Shown here: one piece after another, positions 8,597 through 16,509 of the stretch | Numbering within the stretch: position 1 is the stretch's first letter | Layout: every line of letters begins with the position of its first letter | NCBI RefSeq assembly: GCF_029028005.1 | Contig: NZ_JAOTPO010000021.1 | Span: forward strand, 1 to 64,000 | Length of the DNA stretch: 64,000 nt | Reading direction: 5' to 3' | Source of the DNA: Alkalihalobacterium chitinilyticum | Lineage (GTDB): Bacteria; Bacillota; Bacilli; Bacillales; Bacillaceae_F | The notes under the pieces: generated by a model | The model's database searches: none | What the model saw: only the letters and a program-made list of their open reading frames with translations | What the model was told of the DNA's origin: nothing | Program-made: the position numbers and the translations under genes

Positions 8597-9379
8597 ATGG
8601 TGATTACATTGGAAAATCATAACCCGTTAATTTCGGTCATAACACCGGCTTACAACGCTGAAAAATTCATAGAGGCGACCATCCAATCTGTCCAAGCCCA
8701 AACGTATAAGAATTGGGAAATGGTCATTGTTGACGATTGCTCGAAGGACCATACTATAGAGATTATCCAGCAGTATCAACAAGAGGACCCGAGAATTAAG
8801 CTGATCCAACTGCAGCAAAATAGTGGTCCTGCCGTAGCGCGTAATACGGCCATCCGAAATGCAAAAGGACGCTATTTGGCCTTTTTAGACAGTGACGATC
8901 AATGGACGCCTGAAAAGCTGGAGAGGCAGTTGCACTTTATGCAGGAGCAGGATATTGCTTTTTCGTTCACGCAATACGACGTCGTCGATGAAGCGGGAAC
9001 CGATACAGGAAAAGTGATTGAAGCTCCTGAAAAAGTGACCTACACTGACCTTCTGAAAAATAATGTCATCGGTTGCTTAACGGTGATGATTGATACGGAA
9101 AAAACGGGGGAAGTGGAGATGGTCAACATTCGCTCCCGCCAAGACTATGCCTTGTGGCTAGATTTAAGCCGAAGAGGGTTCCAGCCGTTTGGCTTAAACC
9201 AACCGCTTGCGAAATACCGTGAAGTCGGCAACTCGCTTTCCAGCAATAAAGTGAAAATGGCCCGCCAAAACTGGCATGTCTATCGCGAAATTGAAAGATT
9301 GAGCCTGCCGAAGAGCTTGTGGTATTTTGGGCATTTTGTATATTTTAAATCGAAAAAATACTTTTTAAAAAACAGTTGA
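8597..9379 (+). CDS. tuaG: TuaG-like family 2 glycosyltransferase
   Basis: The GT-A transferase of about 260 residues closely resembles Bacillus TuaG of teichuronic acid synthesis in length and pattern: PLISVITPAYNAEKFIEATI, VDDCSKDHT, the DxD-type FLDSDDQW, then NVIGCLTVMIDTEKTG and RSRQDYALWLDL near the active site. It would elongate a lipid-linked polymer in the cytosol. The start is ambiguous: ATG at 8597 is 4 bases after the upstream stop, while TTG at 8609 has the better-spaced GGTGA. An upstream in-frame ATG at 8531 lies inside the previous gene and is unlikely. No other complete tua set is seen, although a TuaA-like enzyme is at 37880. Confidence 0.82.
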   Translation: MVITLENHNPLISVITPAYNAEKFIEATIQSVQAQTYKNWEMVIVDDCSKDHTIEIIQQYQQEDPRIKLIQLQQNSGPAVARNTAIRNAKGRYLAFLDSDDQWTPEKLERQLHFMQEQDIAFSFTQYDVVDEAGTDTGKVIEAPEKVTYTDLLKNNVIGCLTVMIDTEKTGEVEMVNIRSRQDYALWLDLSRRGFQPFGLNQPLAKYREVGNSLSSNKVKMARQNWHVYREIERLSLPKSLWYFGHFVYFKSKKYFLKNS

Positions 9380-9404
9380 TATAGGTATATAGGATTATAA
9401 ATTA

Positions 9405-9521
9405 AGAAGTCTACCAAAGTGGTATTCTAAAACAATATGGGAAAATTGTGTATAAAGTCGCGCCTTTATCACATGGTTTTTCATATTTTTGTTTTAAAAT
9501 CCTCATAAATGGTAGACTTCT
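9405..9521. repeat. 117-bp imperfect long hairpin
   Basis: AGAAGTCTACCA (9405-9416) and TGGTAGACTTCT (9510-9521) are perfect complements. Inside them CTAAAACAA faces TTGTTTTAA, and TGTGTATAAAG faces CTTTATCACA around a short loop, so most of the 117 bases can form one long stem. There is no T-run after it. It lies between the glycosyltransferases and the first ATP-grasp gene and could be a leader structure or a MITE-like element. Confidence 0.65.
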
Positions 9522-9635
9522 ATTTCGTTAGTCATTATACTTTATTGTAGATTTAGTGTTTCGAGTAACGAATGATAGAGAGGACCAATATAATAAGGTA
9601 TACGATAAATTAATGATATAGGGGTTGCTAGCTTT

Positions 9636-11333
9636 ATGAGTGTTTTACTTGAAGAAAAGAGAAAAGATGAATGTATCAACTCTATAGATAACAACTTAGA
9701 ATGTCTTGATCACTTTACAAAAGACGTTGTTTTGGGTGTCGACAAAACAAAGCTATGTTCCTTTGCGGTTGCCCTTGAAGGCTGGAGACGAGGTTTAGAA
9801 CTAAAGTGGTATACAAAAGACGCAGAAGAATTTAAAGATTTTATCGTGTTCGGTGTTAACCCCCCTGGACGCCTCTTTTCGTTAAGTTCTAATGAACGGA
9901 CACATTACTTTTTTAGAACACGAGGAGATAAAGTTTCTAATCTAGCAGTTGAAATATGTGCAGATAAAGATGAAACGAAAAACTGGCTTGAAAGAGCTGG
10001 GGTGCCTGTTCCATTTGGAAGAAGATTTGATGAAACGAGCAGCGATGAAGAGATTATATTAAGTGCTGAAATGATCGGCTTCCCTCTTGTTCTTAAGCCG
10101 ACAAATGGTAGTTTAGGTGAGGGAGTCATTACGAACATTAGAAGTGCGGAAGAGTTAGCCGAATCGTTAGTCTATGTACGCCAACAGCTCGGTTATTCAA
10201 ATGTAATTATGGAACAATTTATTCCTGGTGAGGAGTACCGAGTGTATGTTGTTGATGGGAAAGTAATAGCGGCCTATAACCGTATCCCATCACATGTCAT
10301 TGGAGATGGCCGGCATACTATTGATCAACTAATTGAACTGAAAAATGAAGAAAGAAAAGTAAACCCTCGCTTAGCAAGTTGTTTAATTGAAAAAGATCAA
10401 GAGGTCAAAACCTATATTAAGAGATTTGGTTATTCGTATGACAGTGTGCCATCCGCTGGAGAAGAAGTCTTTTTACTTGAGAAAAGTAATGTTTCATCTG
10501 GAGGAGACCCAGTTGACTATACGGACAAAATGCCAGAAGTCATTAAGGACGTGGCGATTAAAGCGGTCAATGCAATTCCAGGTCTTATCCACGGCGGGGT
10601 CGATATCATCGTCAACGGAGATATAGGAGTAGTTATTGAACTAAACCCTACTGCACAAATTGGTGGTAGTTTATTTCCAGTCGAAGGACAAGCTCGTGAT
10701 ATTCCTAAAGCGATCATTGATTATTATTTCCCAGAAACAGTCGATTCGGAAAAAACATCCTTTTATTTTGACTTGAAAAAAGTCCTTCAGCCATTATACA
10801 GTCGTATCGCTTTAGAAGTAAAAGTATCACCGCCGCCAAGTGGGAAAGTATATGCGAAACGGTTTGTATTACAAGGTGAATTTCCAGAGTTAAAATATCA
10901 CATGTGGTTACGAAAAAGAGTTTTTGAACATGGGTTAAATGGGTACGCAAAAACACTTGCTAATGGAAGCTTAGAAATCATCATTGCAGGAACAGATAAA
11001 GATGTGATCGGTGAGTTTAAGAGTGTATTCGCTGAACCGCAAGATCGGGCCGTAATCGATAAGGTGGAAGAGTACGAATGGGATCGCGCTGTCAAAATCG
11101 GCTTTGATATTACTGCAATTCAATACAAGGTCAACCTTGAAAAAGTTTTGAAACAAAAAAATAAAGAAATTGAAAAATTATCAAAACAGCTTACAAAGTC
11201 GGAGAAAGTTGAGCAAAAGCTTGAGAAGCAATTGCAAAGAATGCAACGAAGTCGCGTATGGCGCATGACGCTTCCGTTAAGAACGTGTGCAACGACAATT
11301 AAACGTCTTATCCGACCAAGAAAACCAGTGTAA
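9636..11333 (+). CDS. ATP-grasp ligase with degenerate acylphosphatase domain, paralogue 1
   Basis: The 565-residue product has a cyanophycin-synthetase-like ATP-grasp core (about 45-370) with LEGWRRGLELKW, RTRGDKVSNLAVEI, the ATP-binding FPLVLKPTNGSLGEGV and the Mg2+-binding IELNPTAQIGG. An acylphosphatase-like domain follows (about 400-490), then a coiled coil and the tail SRVWRMTLPLR. ATP-grasp enzymes join a carboxylate (via acyl phosphate) to an amine, so an amino-acid or peptide ligase is inferred. In the acylphosphatase part the catalytic Arg is His (LKYHMW) and the catalytic Asn is Thr (GYAKTL), so it should be inactive. GGGG lies 11 bases before the ATG. It stands alone before a terminator, apart from the four other paralogues. 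Confidence 0.75.
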   Translation: MSVLLEEKRKDECINSIDNNLECLDHFTKDVVLGVDKTKLCSFAVALEGWRRGLELKWYTKDAEEFKDFIVFGVNPPGRLFSLSSNERTHYFFRTRGDKVSNLAVEICADKDETKNWLERAGVPVPFGRRFDETSSDEEIILSAEMIGFPLVLKPTNGSLGEGVITNIRSAEELAESLVYVRQQLGYSNVIMEQFIPGEEYRVYVVDGKVIAAYNRIPSHVIGDGRHTIDQLIELKNEERKVNPRLASCLIEKDQEVKTYIKRFGYSYDSVPSAGEEVFLLEKSNVSSGGDPVDYTDKMPEVIKDVAIKAVNAIPGLIHGGVDIIVNGDIGVVIELNPTAQIGGSLFPVEGQARDIPKAIIDYYFPETVDSEKTSFYFDLKKVLQPLYSRIALEVKVSPPPSGKVYAKRFVLQGEFPELKYHMWLRKRVFEHGLNGYAKTLANGSLEIIIAGTDKDVIGEFKSVFAEPQDRAVIDKVEEYEWDRAVKIGFDITAIQYKVNLEKVLKQKNKEIEKLSKQLTKSEKVEQKLEKQLQRMQRSRVWRMTLPLRTCATTIKRLIRPRKPV

Positions 11334-11361
11334 GTGATTGAACGATGGATGAAAAATATAC

Positions 11362-11405
11362 GACAAAAAGACCACGAGTAAGGACTTGTGGTCTTTGTCA
11401 TTTTT
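11362..11405 (+). terminator. Terminator after the first ATP-grasp gene
   Basis: GACAAAAAGACCAC pairs with GTGGTCTTTGTC, followed by ATTTTTATGG. The T-tract is interrupted, so it may be partly read through. Confidence 0.6.
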
Positions 11406-11602
11406 ATGGCTTTTAATGGTAGGTAGTAGAACGATAACTAGATATATGTCACTTTTAGTATTATAATGTAGAATGAACTTTTTTATGCTTTCTATATAGG
11501 TGTCTACAAAGGACAGGTAAAGGGAAAAATACGAGTTAAAGTATTGTGGGAGCAAGAAATTTCGTATTGATTATTTAAGATTTAGGCGGTGCAATATTTT
11601 TT

Positions 11603-12379
11603 ATGCAAAATTATATAGCTGAAATATCTAAAAGAAAAGATTTACTATTTTATCTAGTCAAATCAGGGTTAAAAGCCGAACACCGTAATAGCTACTTAGG
11701 CTATTTTTGGTGGCTATTAGATCCATTATTAAATGTAGTCGTTTATTATTTCTTAGTGTCTGTCATTTTAGGTCGTGGCGGTGAAAACTATGCTGTTTTT
11801 CTCGTTATCGGATTAATTGCATGGCGCTGGATCAGTACGACAGTGAATACGTCAGCGAAGTCGATCATGAAGTATTCATCCATTATAAATCAAGTGTATT
11901 TACCGAAGTCGATATTTCCGTTTGCGTTTACCTTTACGCAGCTGGCCAACTTCGCTTTCGGTCTTATTGTAGTGGCGATATTTTTAGCGGTCTATGGAAT
12001 TATCCCAGGCTGGCAAGTTGTGTATCTACCTATTATTATACTTGTCCAATTAGTATTCCTTATTGCGCTTAGCTTGTTATTTGCCTATATTACCGTTTTT
12101 GTAAGAGATATTGATTACGTGCTGACTCATTTAACGCGTATTCTTTTCTATTCATCACCGATTATTTGGGAAGGTAGTCGTTTACCAGATGAATATCGTT
12201 GGATTGTAGATGTAAATCCTATAGCTATCATTATTAATTCATACCGTGATATTTTAATGTATCAAACGACTCCTGATTTATTTGGCTTACTTATTATCGG
12301 AGGTATCTCGGTAGTAGCTTGTGTTGCGATCTTATTCTATTACAGTAAAAACGAACACAAAATTATTAAAGCATTGTAG
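11603..12379 (+). CDS. ABC-2 type polysaccharide/teichoic acid export permease (TagG-like)
   Basis: The 258-residue membrane protein of the ABC-2 family has about six membrane segments and an N-terminal amphipathic part, AEISKRKDLLFYLVKSGLKAEHRNSYLG, with LGYFWWLLDPLLN, the signature of TagG/Wzm-type exporters of lipid-linked polymers. With the ATPase 11 bases downstream it forms the exporter that moves the finished polymer across the membrane. The ribosome site is weak (AGGCGGTG) and resembles the one before the gene at 13966. It is the first gene of the export/assembly operon. The substrate is inferred from the neighbours. Confidence 0.9.
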   Translation: MQNYIAEISKRKDLLFYLVKSGLKAEHRNSYLGYFWWLLDPLLNVVVYYFLVSVILGRGGENYAVFLVIGLIAWRWISTTVNTSAKSIMKYSSIINQVYLPKSIFPFAFTFTQLANFAFGLIVVAIFLAVYGIIPGWQVVYLPIIILVQLVFLIALSLLFAYITVFVRDIDYVLTHLTRILFYSSPIIWEGSRLPDEYRWIVDVNPIAIIINSYRDILMYQTTPDLFGLLIIGGISVVACVAILFYYSKNEHKIIKAL

Positions 12380-12390
12380 AGGTATCGATC

Positions 12391-13929
12391 ATGTTAAAAA
12401 TAGATTCGAACAACGAAGAGGCGATGAAAGAAGAGGTCATTCGTGCCGAAAACCTTGGGGTCTGTTTCGAGAGCGGTCAGACAAGAGATGATTATAAATC
12501 GAAAGTTTTAGACCTATTTAAAAAGAAAGATAAAGATGAGCAAGGAAAGCTGTTTTGGCCGTTAAGAAACCTTAATTTCACAGGCTATAAGGGTGAAATC
12601 TTAGGGATTATCGGTTCGAATGGTTCGGGAAAAACGACACTTTGTAAAATGCTTACAGGCATCCTCCATCCTGATGAAGGGTCTATTAAGGTTGACGGGA
12701 AAGTAACGGCACTCTTCTCTTTAGGGATGGGCTTCCAAAAGGAGTTAACAGGACGAGAGAACGTTTATTTAAACGGGATGATGCTTGGGGTCGAAAAGGC
12801 GAAAATTAATGAATACCTCGATGATATTCATGAGTTTTCAGGGCTAGGAGAATTTTTCGATCAGCCGATGAAATATTACTCAAGTGGAATGAAAGCGAGA
12901 CTCGGTTTTAGTGTCGCTGCACACCTTGAGCCAGAAGTGCTTATTTTAGATGAAGCGTTAAATACAGGTGATCGTCAATTTAGTCAAAAAGCAGCAAAGA
13001 AAATGCAAGAGCTTGTAAAAAAGGCGAAGATGGTTATTTTAGTTACCCATAGCTTGCGATATGCAAGAAAAAACTGCGATCGGTTAATTTGGCTAGAAAA
13101 AGGGGTTATCCGCGAAATCGGGGAACCGAAACAAGTCGTTGAAAATTACAAGAAGACGATTCCGCCTCGTAAAGAACGGCAACGGAAAAAAAGAAAGTTA
13201 GAATTACAAAAAACGGATACAACTATTAAAGATAATATCATTGTAAAAGCAGAAGATGTCGCTGTTTCTTTCCAGTTAAACAAACAGAAATTTTGGGCAT
13301 TGCAAAACGTCAATTTTGAAATTAAAGAAGGAGAAGTTGTCGCGATTATCGGCCACAATGGAGCGGGGAAAAGTACATTAACACGCTTACTCACAGGCAT
13401 CCTGCAAACGGAAAAAGGGCGCTTAGAGCTTAACGGTGAAACAACCGCACTTCTTGGTTACGGTACAGGATTTAATGAACAGTTATCTGGTAAAGATAAT
13501 ATCTTTTTAAACGGCATGCTGCTCGGGATCCCACAAAAAAAGGTCGAAAAAGATTACCCGAAAATCGTGACGTTCTCTGAATTGGAGAAGTCGATCGAAA
13601 AGCCAGTGAAGCAATACTCGAGTGGTATGAAAGCAAGGCTTGGATTTAGTATTGCAGCGACGTTACAGCCAGATATTTTTATTATCGATGAAGCTCTATC
13701 AACAGGTGATATGGCGTTTAAACAGAAAGCTAGTGAAAAAATTCAAGATATGATGGAGCAAGCGAAGGCCGTTATCATCGTCACGCACAGTATGAGCTTA
13801 GTCAAACAGCTATGTACTCGGGCGATTTGGATGGAAAAAGGGCAAGTCGTCTTTGACGGCGATCCTCTCGAAGCGGTTGAGCGCTATCAGGAAAAAACGA
13901 AAGAAAGTAAAGGACCATTAAGAAAATAA
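12391..13929 (+). CDS. Double-NBD ABC transporter ATPase (TagH-like tandem fusion)
   Basis: The 512-residue protein contains two complete nucleotide-binding domains in one chain. Domain 1 (about 15-255) has Walker A GSNGSGKTT (75-83), signature YSSGMKARLGFS and Walker B VLILDEALNTGD. Domain 2 (about 280-500) has Walker A GHNGAGKST (about 320-328), the same signature and Walker B IFIIDEALSTGD; the switch His (VTHS) is present in both. TagH/Wzt ATPases usually have one such domain and work as homodimers, so this one may supply both sites per exporter. There is no carbohydrate-binding Wzt domain at the C-terminus. It pairs with the permease just upstream. Confidence 0.9.
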   Translation: MLKIDSNNEEAMKEEVIRAENLGVCFESGQTRDDYKSKVLDLFKKKDKDEQGKLFWPLRNLNFTGYKGEILGIIGSNGSGKTTLCKMLTGILHPDEGSIKVDGKVTALFSLGMGFQKELTGRENVYLNGMMLGVEKAKINEYLDDIHEFSGLGEFFDQPMKYYSSGMKARLGFSVAAHLEPEVLILDEALNTGDRQFSQKAAKKMQELVKKAKMVILVTHSLRYARKNCDRLIWLEKGVIREIGEPKQVVENYKKTIPPRKERQRKKRKLELQKTDTTIKDNIIVKAEDVAVSFQLNKQKFWALQNVNFEIKEGEVVAIIGHNGAGKSTLTRLLTGILQTEKGRLELNGETTALLGYGTGFNEQLSGKDNIFLNGMLLGIPQKKVEKDYPKIVTFSELEKSIEKPVKQYSSGMKARLGFSIAATLQPDIFIIDEALSTGDMAFKQKASEKIQDMMEQAKAVIIVTHSMSLVKQLCTRAIWMEKGQVVFDGDPLEAVERYQEKTKESKGPLRK

Positions 13930-13965
13930 TTCGAGCATTATAAAATAAGGCGGCGGTGTGTTTTT

Positions 13966-16509
13966 ATGTTGCGATTAGTAAAAAAAGGTGTAATCGAAGG
14001 GGCAGATTGGTTTCTTTATCGTTTTCTAAAAACGAAGCATAAGGAAAAGATGGCAAAGCTGTTCACTCAAAGTCAAAAAGAAGCATTGAAAAAGCTCATG
14101 AATCCTGGGAAAAAACGATCACAACTCAAAAAGATCGAACAAGTGAAATATCGCTTATATAACTTAGGATTTACAGAAAAAGGACTCACTCAATTAAAAG
14201 AGTTCGCGAATCAAAATGAAGAGTCTTTTCTGAAGCGTCTAGCGGCTTGGGAGCTAGCGGTTTATTATGCCAATTTATACAGTAAGGACGGAGCAAAAAC
14301 CTGCCTTCACTATATAGAGCAAGCGACAATGAATGATAAGGATAAGGACTCCTTACGTAGAGCAGCGATCCTAAAGGCTGAAAGCTATCAACTGTTAGGT
14401 GAAGTAGACAAAGCGAAATCGGTCATTTCCGAGCGTTTAGCGTCACAAGCACATGTTGATCTCTACCTAGCAATGGCGAGTTTAACGAATGACTTGGGAG
14501 AAAAAGAGAAGTGGATTAATAAAATTTTCAAGCAGTACCAATTGCCTGAAGTCACCTTCACCGATGAGCAAGAAAACACTGCCTATGACCGATTATATGT
14601 GTCGAATGATAATGAAAAAAATAGTAGTACAAGTGCAGGGCAGACCGCTAAAGTTTCGATCATCATTCCTGCTTATAATTCCGAAACAACGATTGGAACT
14701 TCAATCGAATCGATGATGAATCAAACGTGGGAAAACCTCGAAATTTTAGTTATTGATGATTGCAGTACTGATAATACAAAAGCAGTGATCCAAGATTATG
14801 CTGAACAAGACGCCCGAGTCCGCCTGTTAACAACGGAAAAGAACAGCGGAGCATATGTCGCTAGAAACGTTGCTTTACAAGTGGCAACTGGGGACTATGT
14901 AACGATTAATGATGCAGACGACTGGTCACATCCAGAAAAAGTAAAAACACAAGTGGAACATCTAGAAGCGAATCCGAATACGATTGGCAACTTCTCACAG
15001 CAAGCACGCGCAACAGAAGATCTAAAGTTTTACCGCAGAGGCAAGCCAGGGATCTATGTTTTTGCCAATATGTCCTCGTTTATGTTTCGTCGTAAAAAAG
15101 TGTTTGAGAAGCTTGGCTTTTGGGACAGTGTTCGCTTTGCAGGCGACTCGGAGTATGTAAAGCGGATCAAGAAGGTGTTTGGTGAAAAGTCAATCGTTGA
15201 ATTGCCAACAGCACCGCTCTCCTTTATGCGTCAGTCGGAAAGTTCACTTACAGGAAACTCGGCGTTCGGATTTCCAGGCTATTTTATGGGGGCAAGGAAA
15301 GAGTACGCCGAAGCCCATGAGCATTTTCACAGCAACAATGAAAACTTATACTACCCATTTCCACAGACACCGCGACCATTTGCGATACCAGAACTAATGC
15401 AGCCACAGCGAGAAGAAAAAGTCGATGGACGTAGACATTTTGACGTCATTATTGCGTCAGAGTTTCGTCTTCTTGGTGGAACGAATATGTCGAATGTCGA
15501 GGAGATTAAAGCACAAAAGAAGCTTGGTCTTCGTACAGGCCTTATTCAAATGTCACGTTATGATTTGAACTCGGTAACGGACGTCAACCCTAAAGTCCGT
15601 GAACTTATCGATGGAAACGAAGTATCTATGCTTGTGTACGGCGAAAAGGTCAGCTGTGATGTACTGATTGTCAGACACCCACCGATCCTGCAAGATTGGC
15701 AAAAATACATTCCTGAAGTCAATGCCAAGCATGTTCGAGTAATTGTCAACCAGCCGCCAAAACGAGAGTACAGTGCGGAAGGAACGATTTTATATGAATT
15801 GGGTCAATGCGCAAAGCATATGAAGGATTATTTTGGGCAAATCGGCCAATGGTATCCGATTGGGCCATCGATCCGTAAAACTTTGCATGAACACCATGCC
15901 GAAGAATTACCGTCCGTTTCACTAGCAGATGAGGATTGGGTCAATATTATTGATGTCAATGAGTGGAAGCGTGCAGAGAGTAAGAACGATCACGATACAA
16001 TTCGGATTGGGCGCCATTCACGCGACCAATATGTGAAATGGCCAGATCAAAAAGAGGAGCTCTTGCAGATTTATCCGCAAACGAAACCTTATGAAATCTA
16101 TGTACTAGGCGGAGCTAAGGCGCCAAAAAAAGTTCTAGGTGAACTGCCGGCTAACTGGACTGTCTATGAATTTGGGGAACTGCATCCGAAAGAGTTTCTC
16201 GATCAAGTAGATATATTTGTCTACTACACCCACCCTCAATGGGTCGAGGCCTTTGGACGAGTCATATTCGAAGCGATGGCCGTTGGCGTGCCTGTTATCA
16301 TCCCGCCGAGCTATGAGCCGTTATTCGGTGATGCAGCTATCTATGCAGAGCCACATGAGGTGCTTACGAAAGTAGATGAGATCATGAGTGATCGTGAGGC
16401 ATATGAGCGTCAAGTCGAGACAGCACAAGTTTACGTTGAGAACCATTTCGGATATACGAAACATGCATCGAGGTTGGAGGAATGCTTGCATGAAGAAAAC
16501 GGTCAGTAA
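13966..16509 (+). CDS. Large two-domain glycosyltransferase (GT2 + GT4), twin 1
   Basis: The 847-residue protein has an N-terminal helical, TPR-like region (about 50-200), a GT2 domain (about 225-440) with KVSIIIPAYNSETTIG, IDDCSTDNT and a DxD-type INDADDWSHPEK, and a C-terminal GT-B/GT4-like domain (about 490-840) with FRLLGGTNMSNVEEI and the EX7E motif in VEAFGRVIFEAMAVGVP. Two transferase folds in one chain suggest it builds a disaccharide repeat or adds two sugars in sequence. It is paralogous over most of its length to the next gene, which overlaps it by 20 bases. The ribosome site AAGGCGGCGGTG precedes the ATG. The sugars are unknown. Confidence 0.85.
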   Translation: MLRLVKKGVIEGADWFLYRFLKTKHKEKMAKLFTQSQKEALKKLMNPGKKRSQLKKIEQVKYRLYNLGFTEKGLTQLKEFANQNEESFLKRLAAWELAVYYANLYSKDGAKTCLHYIEQATMNDKDKDSLRRAAILKAESYQLLGEVDKAKSVISERLASQAHVDLYLAMASLTNDLGEKEKWINKIFKQYQLPEVTFTDEQENTAYDRLYVSNDNEKNSSTSAGQTAKVSIIIPAYNSETTIGTSIESMMNQTWENLEILVIDDCSTDNTKAVIQDYAEQDARVRLLTTEKNSGAYVARNVALQVATGDYVTINDADDWSHPEKVKTQVEHLEANPNTIGNFSQQARATEDLKFYRRGKPGIYVFANMSSFMFRRKKVFEKLGFWDSVRFAGDSEYVKRIKKVFGEKSIVELPTAPLSFMRQSESSLTGNSAFGFPGYFMGARKEYAEAHEHFHSNNENLYYPFPQTPRPFAIPELMQPQREEKVDGRRHFDVIIASEFRLLGGTNMSNVEEIKAQKKLGLRTGLIQMSRYDLNSVTDVNPKVRELIDGNEVSMLVYGEKVSCDVLIVRHPPILQDWQKYIPEVNAKHVRVIVNQPPKREYSAEGTILYELGQCAKHMKDYFGQIGQWYPIGPSIRKTLHEHHAEELPSVSLADEDWVNIIDVNEWKRAESKNDHDTIRIGRHSRDQYVKWPDQKEELLQIYPQTKPYEIYVLGGAKAPKKVLGELPANWTVYEFGELHPKEFLDQVDIFVYYTHPQWVEAFGRVIFEAMAVGVPVIIPPSYEPLFGDAAIYAEPHEVLTKVDEIMSDREAYERQVETAQVYVENHFGYTKHASRLEECLHEENGQ

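Noticed and set aside
12391-13929. Two separate ATPase genes joined by sequencing error
   Set aside because: The frame is continuous, the linker is a normal basic stretch (about residues 255-280), and there is no stop, ribosome site or start between the domains.
16388-16489. N-terminal extension of glycosyltransferase twin 2
   Set aside because: It would overlap the upstream gene by 120 bases and has no ribosome site, whereas GGAGG fits the ATG at 16490.
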